The position numbers were made by a program, and so were the translations under genes. Below are positions 1 to 5,135 of a DNA stretch of 5,420 bases, piece after piece. Source of the stretch: Trueperaceae bacterium (GTDB taxonomy: Bacteria > Deinococcota > Deinococci > Deinococcales > Trueperaceae); contig SKWV01000328.1 of assembly GCA_007128755.1 (NCBI GenBank), forward strand, positions 1 through 5,420. The letters are read 5' to 3'. Positions within the stretch are counted from its first letter, which is position 1; every line of letters starts with the position of its first letter. The notes under the pieces were generated by a model, which was not told the DNA's origin, ran no database searches, and saw nothing but the letters and a program-made list of their open reading frames with translations.

Positions 1-157
1 CGCCGCCCCGCAGCCGCTGCACGATGCGCTCGCCCTCCCACCCGGGATCGACCACGACCGCGTCGCGCGTCGCCGGATCGCCCACGAGGTACGCGTTCGT
101 CGCCAACGCGCCGACGGTGAGCGTCTCGATCACGAGGTCGTTCGCCTCCGCGCTCAT
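1..157 (-). CDS. MBL-fold metallo-hydrolase, N-terminal fragment (partial)
   Basis: The first 52 codons of a gene that runs off the left edge. The visible protein begins MSAEANDLVIETLTVGALAT and continues with a NAYLVGD stretch (residues 21-27) and AVVVDPGWEGE (33-43). This pattern, a beta strand, 'TNxYLV', a short turn, then 'VVDPG', is the standard N-terminus of glyoxalase II-like metallo-beta-lactamase-fold hydrolases. The zinc-binding HxHxDH motif would lie beyond the edge, so catalytic competence and substrate (possibly S-lactoylglutathione or another thioester) cannot be judged. The ATG overlaps the TGA of the upstream glycosyltransferase as ATGA, and there is no strong Shine-Dalgarno sequence of its own, which suggests translational coupling. 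It is probably cytoplasmic, since there is no signal peptide. The fold is fairly sure, the exact function unknown. Confidence 0.82.
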   Translation of the reverse strand, partial: MSAEANDLVIETLTVGALATNAYLVGDPATRDAVVVDPGWEGERIVQRLRGG

Positions 158-843
158 GCGCCGCCGGGCGAGCCGGGGTTGCCGTCGTCGCGCTTGCGGC
201 GGATGACCTGGCGTACGATCTCGAGGTACATGCGCAAGCGGATGAACAGGCCGCGCACCAGCCCGCGCTTCTCCTCCTTCGTGATCTGGGAGACGCCGGG
301 CAGCAGCACCTCGACCGAGCGCCACTCGCTCCGCTGCGCGTGATCCGTGATCGCCACCTCGACCCCGTAGCGCGACGTCGAGAGGCCGGGCACCTCGAGC
401 AGGAGGTGCCTGAGCACGCCTCGCTGCCCCGCCAGCTGGGGAGCCAGACGCTGGGCGGCGGTGGTGGCCCAACGGCCGCCCACGAACACGCCGCGCGTCA
501 TGTCGGCGAGGCCCGACCGGACCGGCTCGGCCAACTCCCGGACGTGTGCGGGGAGCAGACCGGTGAGGTCGGCGTCGAGCAGGACGAGCACGTCTTCGGA
601 GCGCGAGCGGGCGCCGGCCTCCAGCGCCCCGCCCTTGCCGCGGTTGTCGTCGAGGCGCAGCAGCAGCGCGCCGGCGCGCGTCGCGACGGCCGCGGTGTCG
701 TCGCTGGACCCGTCGTCGATCACGACCACCGGGCCGACGTCGGCGGCGAGCGCGACGCGGATGACGGCCTCGACGGTCGATGCCTCGTTGTACGCCGGGA
801 TCAGCACCGCACAGGACGGCGCGTCAACCACCGAGCAGCCCAC
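154..843 (-). CDS. GT-A fold glycosyltransferase, family 2-like
   Basis: A 229-residue nucleotide-sugar glycosyltransferase. The N-terminus has the GT2 signature: VLIPAYNE (residues 13-20), VVVIDDGSSDDT (39-50), NRGKGGAL (67-74) and the metal-binding DXD as LLDADL with D90 and D92. The later GQRG (139-142) and RYGVEVAITD (158-167) segments resemble the acceptor-side region of polyprenyl-phosphate glycosyltransferases and glucosyl-3-phosphoglycerate synthase-like enzymes, so a lipid-linked or small-molecule acceptor is possible; the donor cannot be read. No transmembrane helix follows. Instead the C-terminal 40 residues are very basic (KEEKRG, RLRMY, RQVIRRKRDD) and may lie on the inner membrane face. 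The start is GTG at 843, five bases after AGGA, overlapping the end of rseP by 20 bp; an in-frame GTG at codon 5 is a weaker alternative. Third members of this overlapping operon are the protease upstream and the MBL hydrolase downstream. Confidence 0.85.
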   Translation of the reverse strand: MGCSVVDAPSCAVLIPAYNEASTVEAVIRVALAADVGPVVVIDDGSSDDTAAVATRAGALLLRLDDNRGKGGALEAGARSRSEDVLVLLDADLTGLLPAHVRELAEPVRSGLADMTRGVFVGGRWATTAAQRLAPQLAGQRGVLRHLLLEVPGLSTSRYGVEVAITDHAQRSEWRSVEVLLPGVSQITKEEKRGLVRGLFIRLRMYLEIVRQVIRRKRDDGNPGSPGGA

Positions 844-1912
844 CGAGTTCCTGCACGGTGATGAGCACGATCAGCGCGAGGACGGCCATGATGCCGATGA
901 AGTGGAACGCCTCCTCCTGGCCGGGCCGGAAGGGGCGGCCACGCACCGCGACCACGGTCGCGAGCAGCATGCGGCCCCCGTCGAGGCCGGGGATCGGCAG
1001 CAGGTTGAAGACGCCGAGCGAGAAGTTGATGAGCGCGGCCAGCAGCAGCACCGGCGCCACGCCGACCTGCGCCGCCTGACCCACCATGCTCACCATGCCG
1101 ACGGGCCCGGCGACGTCCTCGTTCGTGGCACCGGTGAGGGCGGAGCCGAACCCGCGGACGAACGCCACGACCATCTCGGGCAGCATGCGCACGCCGAACG
1201 CCGCGCTCTCGGCGAGCGCGTCGCCGTAGGCGATCGGCTCGACGCTCAGCGGCGCGAGCTGGATGCCGAGAAGCGCCCGCTCACCGGGCGGGGTGCCGGC
1301 CGGGGGCCAGGCGAGCTCGATCTCGCGCACCTGACCGGTCGTGCCGGCGAGCTCCAGCCGCAACGCATCGGCGGTGCCGAGCGTCTCGACCACCTCGGCC
1401 GGCGTCGGGTCGCGCACGCCGTTCACGCGCAGGAGGACGTCGCCCTCCCGGCTGCCGACCGACTCCGCGAGGGAGCCCTCGCCCACGGTCACGACCTGCG
1501 CGCCGTGGATCTCGGTCGGCGCGCCGCCCAAGAGCTCGCGGAACCCGGGCTCGAGCGTTACCGCGCCGGCGAGCAGGAACACGCCGAGCACGTAGTTGGC
1601 GATCACGCCGCCAGAGAGGACCCAGAGCTTCTGCGGCAGCGAGCGCGTGGCCATGCCTTCGTTCGGGTGCCGGAGCGTGCCGTCCTCGTCGGCCGTGGCG
1701 GCCATACCGGGGAGGTCGACGTAGCCGCCGAGCGGCAGCAGCGATAGGCGCCACTCCGTGCCGCGCCACTGCCGGCGCCAGATCACCGGACCCATGCCGA
1801 TGCTGAAGGCACGAACGCTCACGCCGACGCTGCGGGCGTTGATGTAGTGGGCCAACTCGTGCACCAGCACCGCGGTCATGAGGATGGCGATGAACACGAT
1901 GGCGGTCAGCAC
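824..1912 (-). CDS. rseP: RseP-like site-2 intramembrane metalloprotease (M50, PDZ)
   Basis: A 362-residue zinc protease that would cleave transmembrane segments within the inner membrane; in E. coli RseP cuts the anti-sigma factor RseA and leftover signal peptides. The N-terminal helix (about residues 4-26) carries the zinc site HELAH (H18, E19, H22), followed by a FSIGMGP segment (36-42) and LPLGGYVDLPGM (59-70) typical of the RseP/RasP group. A helix at about 98-120 precedes one PDZ domain (about 135-215, with the GSLAESVG and GDVLLRVNG core). The third zinc ligand region is NLLPIPGLDGG with D311, and a final helix spans about 338-356. E. coli RseP (about 450 residues) has two PDZ domains, while one-PDZ forms of this length are common in Gram-positives and Deinococcota. 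The start is GTG, five bases after GGAG. Its natural substrate is not identifiable from the window. It heads the unit with the glycosyltransferase and MBL hydrolase. Confidence 0.93.
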   Translation of the reverse strand: MLTAIVFIAILMTAVLVHELAHYINARSVGVSVRAFSIGMGPVIWRRQWRGTEWRLSLLPLGGYVDLPGMAATADEDGTLRHPNEGMATRSLPQKLWVLSGGVIANYVLGVFLLAGAVTLEPGFRELLGGAPTEIHGAQVVTVGEGSLAESVGSREGDVLLRVNGVRDPTPAEVVETLGTADALRLELAGTTGQVREIELAWPPAGTPPGERALLGIQLAPLSVEPIAYGDALAESAAFGVRMLPEMVVAFVRGFGSALTGATNEDVAGPVGMVSMVGQAAQVGVAPVLLLAALINFSLGVFNLLPIPGLDGGRMLLATVVAVRGRPFRPGQEEAFHFIGIMAVLALIVLITVQELGGLLGG

Positions 1913-1935
1913 GTGGGCTCCGTGGGGGACGACAT
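1906..1935 (-). CDS. Possible nine-codon leader minicistron overlapping rseP start
   Basis: An ATG at 1935-1933 opens a short frame encoding MSSPTEPTC and stopping at TGA (1908-1906), two codons inside rseP. It lies six bases downstream of the CATACT box, so an mRNA starting at the expected distance would begin at or next to this ATG, i.e. leaderless. The rseP Shine-Dalgarno GGAG (1921-1918) lies inside it, so ribosomes ending at 1906 could restart at the rseP GTG (1912). It is out of frame with rseP. The reading is hypothetical: a nine-codon frame can arise by chance, and no conservation can be assessed here. Confidence 0.22.
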   Translation of the reverse strand: MSSPTEPTC

Positions 1936-1941
1936 GGGCTC

Positions 1942-1950
1942 AGTATGTCA
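1942..1950 (-). promoter_or_regulatory. Candidate extended -10 promoter for rseP
   Basis: On the minus strand the sequence reads TGA-CATACT: a TGn extension followed by a hexamer matching TATAAT at four of six positions, in an otherwise very GC-rich gap. The expected start of transcription, about seven bases on, falls at 1935. No convincing -35 box sits 16-18 bases upstream. It would serve rseP and the two genes behind it independently of the dxr transcript. Confidence 0.4.
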
Positions 1951-1990
1951 GGACGCGACCCGAGTGGGCGTACGCCGGCACGCAGGCGTC

Positions 1991-2033
1991 GCGCCGAGCC
2001 GGCGCCGCGCGAGCCTCCGCGAGCCGGGGCTCG
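1991..2033. repeat. Inverted repeats downstream of M50-CBS gene, possible weak terminator
   Basis: Two hairpins can form in the gap after the M50-CBS stop. GCGCCG (1991-1996) pairs with CGGCGC (2000-2005) around a 3-base loop, and CGAGC (2020-2024) pairs with GCTCG (2029-2033) around a 4-base loop. CGAGCC occurs three times as a direct repeat (1995, 2010, 2020) with one inverted copy at 2028-2033, so alternative pairings exist. No T-run follows in the direction of transcription, so this is not a classic intrinsic terminator. It may slow polymerase or protect a 3' end, or merely reflect the base composition. Confidence 0.35.
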
Positions 2034-2040
2034 GCCTCAG

Positions 2041-3156
2041 TCAGGCCGGCGCCGCCTCGTTCTGGAGCAGCCGGACCACGTCGGTGCGCGAGAGGATGCC
2101 CACCACGCGCTCGTCGCGATCGACGACCACGAGCCGCCCGGCCTCGCCGCCGGCGAGCCGTTGCACGGCCCGCTGCAGGTCCTCACCCGGTCGGGCTGTC
2201 TCCGCCTGCTTGACGATGGTCGACAGCGGCGCGTCGTCGTCGGCCTTGTCGGCGTCGTCGATGCGCGCCAGGCCGGCGAGCACGCCGTCGGCGTCGACGA
2301 CGGGGTAGCAGGGGTGAGGCTTGAACGCCCGCAGCTGCCGGAACTGCAGGAGCGGCATGTCGAGGTCGACGGTGACGGGGTCGGCGGTCATGACGTCGGC
2401 CACGCGCCGGCCTTCGAACACTTGCCGCGCCCGCTCCGCGTAGACCTCGGCCTGCCCCGCGTTGAACACGAAGAAGGCGATGATCACGAGGAAGAGCTGG
2501 AACGTCAGGATGCCGTAGATGCCGAGCAGCACCGCCACCACCCGGGAGATGTTGCCGGCGATCACCGTGGCGCGCTCGCGCTCCATCGCCATCGCCAGCA
2601 GCGACCGCAGCACCCGGCCGCCGTCGAGCGGGAGCGCGGGCAAGAGGTTGAAGATGGCGAGGCCGGCGTTCATCAGCGCCAGGTAGGCGATCACGAAGGC
2701 GAACCCGCCCTGCAGGCCGAAGAGCTGCAGCGCACCGGCGAAGAGGAAGGAGAGGGCGCCGCTCACGATCGGTCCGACGATCGCCACCACCGCCTCGGCG
2801 CCGCGGGCGCGCGGCATGTCTTCGAGCTGCGCCACGCCGCCGAGGAACCAGAGCGTGATCATCTTCGTCTGCACGCCGTACATCCGCGCCGTGACGGCGT
2901 GACCGAGCTCGTGCACGACCACGCTGGCGAAGAGCCCCAGGGCGGAGGCGAGGCCGAGGTAGTAGGGCGTGTAGCCGGTCGTGAGCGCATCGACGTCGAG
3001 CACCACGCCGACTTGGGCCAGGAGCGTGGCGAACGCCCCGACCTGGTTGGCGATCAGCCATGCGAACAGCGGCAGCACCAGCGCGAACGTCGGATCGAGC
3101 GACACCGGGATACCGAGCAGGCGGAAGGGGAGGCGCCAGCCGCGGCCCGGCATCAT
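2041..3156 (-). CDS. M50 site-2-type metalloprotease with C-terminal CBS pair
   Basis: A 371-residue membrane zinc protease of the SpoIVFB-like, CBS-tethered M50 group. A short cytoplasmic N-terminus and the helix at about 22-45 precede a helix ending in the zinc site VVHELGHAVTA (H82, E83, H86). The WFLGGVAQLEDMP segment (103-115) is the usual mark of this group. Helices follow at about 121-148 and 150-173, with NLLPALPLDGGRVLRS (170-185) giving the third ligand D178, then about 205-232. Two CBS motifs fill the C-terminus (about 252-305 and 310-365; VADVMTADPVTV and GRLVVVDRDERVVGILSRTDVVRLL-type cores), which in relatives bind ATP or other adenine nucleotides and may gate proteolysis. There is no PDZ domain. 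The start is ATG at 3156, overlapping the dxr stop as ATGA; the next codon is also ATG, so either may be used. An upstream extension in the same frame is antisense to dxr and is not coding. The substrate is unknown. Confidence 0.93.
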   Translation of the reverse strand: MMPGRGWRLPFRLLGIPVSLDPTFALVLPLFAWLIANQVGAFATLLAQVGVVLDVDALTTGYTPYYLGLASALGLFASVVVHELGHAVTARMYGVQTKMITLWFLGGVAQLEDMPRARGAEAVVAIVGPIVSGALSFLFAGALQLFGLQGGFAFVIAYLALMNAGLAIFNLLPALPLDGGRVLRSLLAMAMERERATVIAGNISRVVAVLLGIYGILTFQLFLVIIAFFVFNAGQAEVYAERARQVFEGRRVADVMTADPVTVDLDMPLLQFRQLRAFKPHPCYPVVDADGVLAGLARIDDADKADDDAPLSTIVKQAETARPGEDLQRAVQRLAGGEAGRLVVVDRDERVVGILSRTDVVRLLQNEAAPA

Positions 3157-4370
3157 GACGCCACCGCCGTGACCGCCTCGGCGGCCGCCGAGCGCGCGGC
3201 CGCGTCGATCTCGTCCAGGACGTCCCAACTCAGGTCGGCGGCGGGAACGGCCGCGAGCGTGCGCTCCAGGACGTCGGGGATGGCGTCGAATCGCAAGCGT
3301 CCGGCGACGAACGCCTCCACGGCCACCTCGTCGGCGGCGTTGAGCACGAGCGGCGCCGTGCCGCCCCGGCGTCCCGCCTCGTAGGCGAGCGCCAGGCACG
3401 GGAAGCGCCCCAGGTCGGGCGCGAAGAAGCTGAGCGTCCCGGTGAGCGGGAGCGGCGCCAGCGGCACGCTCGGGCGTTCGGGAGCCGCCAGGGCGTAGAG
3501 GATCGGCAGCCGCATGTCGTGGGGGCCGAGCTGTGCCTTGACCGAGCCGTCGTGGAAGCGCACCAGAGCGTGCACGATCGACTCCGGATGCACGACGACC
3601 TCGATGCGCTCGAGTTCGACGTCGAACAGCACGCTCGCCTCGATCACCTCCAACCCCTTGTTGAAGAGCGTAGCCGAGTCGATCGTCACCTTCGGGCCCA
3701 TCTGCCACGTGGGATGCCGCAGCGCCTGCTCGGGCGTGACCCGCGAGAGGTCGGCGGGCCCTTCGCGGAACGGGCCACCGGACGCGGTCAACACCAGCGT
3801 CGCCACGCCCTCCCAGGCCTCGCCCACCAGGGCCTGGTAGAGCCCGGCGTGCTCCGAGTCGACGGGCGTGAGGCGGCCACCTGCGGCGCGGGCCTCCCGC
3901 CACACCAGCGGTCCGGCGCAGACCATCGCCTCCTTCGTGGCCAGCGCGACGTGACGACCGGCCGCGAGGGCGGCGCGCACGCTCCCCAACCCACGGAAGC
4001 CGGGGATCGCCGCGACCACGCTGTCGACGTCCGCCGTCGCGACCTCGCGCGCGCCCTCGGCGCCGGGCACCAGCCGCGTGTGGACGGGGAGGCCGGCGCG
4101 GACCCTGTCGGCGACCTCGGGAGCGCAGCTCACCAGGGCAGGGCGGAAGCGCTCGACCTGCGCGAGCAGGCCGTCGACGTCGCGGCCGGCCGCGAGCGCC
4201 GTCACCTCGGCGCCCAGCCAGTCGGCCACCTCGAGCGTCTGGCGGCCGATCGAGCCGGTCGAGCCGAGCACGGCGATCCGGCGCGGCGGCCCCGTCTCCG
4301 GCCAGGGTTGGCCGAGCGGGTCGAGCAGGGTGGAGGCCGGCGTTCGGTCGCGCGTTCCGCGCCTGGACAT
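3153..4370 (-). CDS. dxr: 1-deoxy-D-xylulose-5-phosphate reductoisomerase
   Basis: A cytoplasmic enzyme of the MEP isoprenoid pathway converting 1-deoxy-D-xylulose 5-phosphate to 2-C-methyl-D-erythritol 4-phosphate with NADPH and a divalent metal; it is the fosmidomycin target. At 405 residues it is near the family's usual 385-400, with about 30 extra N-terminal residues before IAVLGSTGSIG (32-42, the NADPH loop). Visible active-site elements are PVDSEH (D171, E173: metal), TASGGPF (S197), RHPTWQMG (H219), and DSATLFNKGLE (S232, N237, K238, E241), all intact. The cofactor side differs from E. coli: AGRD (61-64) against AGKN, and ATKE (144-147) against ANKE. The ATG at 4370 was chosen because it is the only ATG in frame ahead of the NADPH loop and downstream of the intergenic gap; a GTG a few codons upstream is possible. 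No Shine-Dalgarno precedes it. It is coupled to the M50-CBS gene by an ATGA overlap. Confidence 0.97.
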   Translation of the reverse strand: MSRRGTRDRTPASTLLDPLGQPWPETGPPRRIAVLGSTGSIGRQTLEVADWLGAEVTALAAGRDVDGLLAQVERFRPALVSCAPEVADRVRAGLPVHTRLVPGAEGAREVATADVDSVVAAIPGFRGLGSVRAALAAGRHVALATKEAMVCAGPLVWREARAAGGRLTPVDSEHAGLYQALVGEAWEGVATLVLTASGGPFREGPADLSRVTPEQALRHPTWQMGPKVTIDSATLFNKGLEVIEASVLFDVELERIEVVVHPESIVHALVRFHDGSVKAQLGPHDMRLPILYALAAPERPSVPLAPLPLTGTLSFFAPDLGRFPCLALAYEAGRRGGTAPLVLNAADEVAVEAFVAGRLRFDAIPDVLERTLAAVPAADLSWDVLDEIDAAARSAAAEAVTAVAS

Positions 4371-4376
4371 GCGCGC

Positions 4377-4385
4377 ATCATCGCA
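4377..4385 (-). promoter_or_regulatory. Candidate extended -10 promoter for dxr, leaderless spacing
   Basis: On the minus strand TGC-GATGAT (4385-4377) matches the TGn extension and four of six -10 bases, and it ends six bases before the dxr ATG. A start seven bases after the box would fall on the A of the ATG, giving a leaderless mRNA, in keeping with the absence of a Shine-Dalgarno sequence. Leaderless mRNAs are known to be common in Deinococcus. The first hexamer base is G rather than T, and no -35 box is clear, so support is modest. Confidence 0.32.
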
Positions 4386-4436
4386 CGCTCGCGAGCCCAC
4401 CCTCGCGGCGCCGCCGTCGGTGACGGCCATCGGCTC

Positions 4437-4445
4437 TGGTAGCAT
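4437..4445 (+). promoter_or_regulatory. Candidate extended -10 promoter for CBS-ACT gene
   Basis: TGG-TAGCAT fits an extended -10 element (TGn plus TAnnnT). Transcription would start near 4452, leaving an untranslated leader of about 54 bases with a proper ribosome binding site. A GTGACG at 4420-4425 resembles a -35 box but the spacing of 14 bases is short. The element sits in the divergent gap, about 55 bases from the dxr box on the other strand. Confidence 0.4.
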
Positions 4446-4453
4446 GCGGCGCC

Positions 4454-4490
4454 GCGGGGCACGCCCACAGCGAGGCCGGCCGATCCCCGC
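4454..4490 (+). repeat. Inverted repeat in the leader of the CBS-ACT gene
   Basis: GCGGGG (4454-4459) is perfectly complementary to CCCCGC (4485-4490), with a 25-base loop that itself contains the palindrome GGCCGGCC (4474-4481). The 3' arm ends three bases before the AGGAGG ribosome binding site, so the fold could affect ribosome access. A further palindrome GCGGCGCCGC lies at 4446-4455 around the predicted transcription start. In DNA this rich in GC, such repeats also occur by chance. Confidence 0.3.
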
Positions 4491-4493
4491 TCG

Positions 4494-4499
4494 AGGAGG
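4494..4499 (+). promoter_or_regulatory. Strong Shine-Dalgarno site of the CBS-ACT gene
   Basis: A perfect AGGAGG with six bases before the ATG at 4506. It is the best ribosome binding site in the window, fixes the start of the CBS-ACT gene, and contrasts with dxr on the other side of the gap, which has none. Confidence 0.8.
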
Positions 4500-4505
4500 A
4501 GCGCC

Positions 4506-5135
4506 ATGCTCGTGCGCGAGTGGATGACGAAGGACCCGCAGTCGGTGACACCCAAGGCCACCGTGATGGAGGCCATGCAACGACTGCGCGAGGGAGGCTT
4601 CCGTCGCCTGCCCGTCGTGAAGGACGCGCGCCTGGTGGGGATCGTGACGGATCGCGACCTCAAGGAGGCGACGCCGTCGAAGGCGACGACGCTGTCGGTC
4701 TACGAGCTCAACTACCTGCTGAGCAAGCTCACCGTGTCCGAGGTGATGCAGCGCGCGGTCATCACGATCGCGCCCGACGAGCCGTTCGAGCGGGCGGCTC
4801 TGCTGATGGAGGAGCACCGCATCTCCGGCCTCCCGGTCGTCGAGGGCGGCGCCGTCGTGGGGATGATCACCATCACCGACGTACTCCGGGCCTTCGTGCG
4901 GTTCCTGGGCCTGCGCGAGGGGGGCGTGCGCGTCACGGTCGACCTCCCGGACGCGCCGGGTGCGTTGGCGCGCGTGGCGCAGGCGGGCCCGCCGTCGAAC
5001 ATCATCGCCGCCGTCACGGCCGGGGTGGTGGCGACGGAGCACCGTCGCATCGTCCTGCGGGTCGCGGGCGACGACGCGGAGGGCTTCGCGGATCGCGTCC
5101 GCGCGCTCGGCATCGACGTGCGCGACGTGCGGTGA
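4506..5135 (+). CDS. CBS-CBS-ACT domain protein (AcuB-like)
   Basis: A 209-residue soluble protein with two CBS motifs and a C-terminal ACT domain. CBS1 covers about residues 5-55 (MTKDPQSVTP, then FRRLPVVKDARLVGIVTDRD) and CBS2 about 75-130 (VSEVMQRAVITIAPDEP, then ISGLPVVEGGAVVGMITITD). The linker SVYELNYLLSKLTV (64-77) is typical of AcuB-type proteins. The ACT domain (about 140-209) shows VRVTVDLPDAPGALARVA with the usual PG turn, then NIIAAVTAG and RRIVLRVAG. CBS pairs of this kind bind adenine nucleotides and ACT domains often bind amino acids, so it is probably a ligand-sensing regulator; B. subtilis AcuB is linked to acetoin use. No acuA or acuC is nearby, so that role should not be carried over. 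The next gene overlaps its stop as GTGA, suggesting co-translation. Confidence 0.92.
   Translation: MLVREWMTKDPQSVTPKATVMEAMQRLREGGFRRLPVVKDARLVGIVTDRDLKEATPSKATTLSVYELNYLLSKLTVSEVMQRAVITIAPDEPFERAALLMEEHRISGLPVVEGGAVVGMITITDVLRAFVRFLGLREGGVRVTVDLPDAPGALARVAQAGPPSNIIAAVTAGVVATEHRRIVLRVAGDDAEGFADRVRALGIDVRDVR

Noticed and set aside
824..843. A possible frameshift or assembly error at the rseP/glycosyltransferase junction, because of the overlap
   Set aside because: Both proteins are complete, with normal ends, and the second has its own AGGA five bases before GTG. Short overlaps also occur at other junctions in this window.
461..1747. A 428-codon open frame on the plus strand opposite the glycosyltransferase and rseP
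   Set aside because: Its product is low-complexity, rich in R, A, H, E and D, as expected from antisense of high-GC coding DNA. The minus-strand genes have clear motifs over the same bases.
1945..3384. A 479-codon open frame on the plus strand opposite the M50-CBS gene
   Set aside because: It has the same low-complexity antisense composition and no recognisable domain; the minus strand encodes an intact metalloprotease with HELGH and LDGG.
3157..3903. An upstream N-terminal extension of the M50-CBS frame, giving 620 residues
   Set aside because: The extension runs through dxr in another frame, is arginine/glycine-rich low-complexity, and ends at an ATGA overlap with the dxr stop, which marks the true start at 3156.
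4202..4663. A 153-codon minus-strand frame across the divergent gap
   Set aside because: It overlaps dxr and the CBS-ACT gene in other frames and its product is arginine/serine-rich shadow sequence.
4371..5042. An upstream extension of the dxr frame, giving 629 residues
   Set aside because: It is antisense to the CBS-ACT gene and lacks any domain. Dxr is full-length from 4370.
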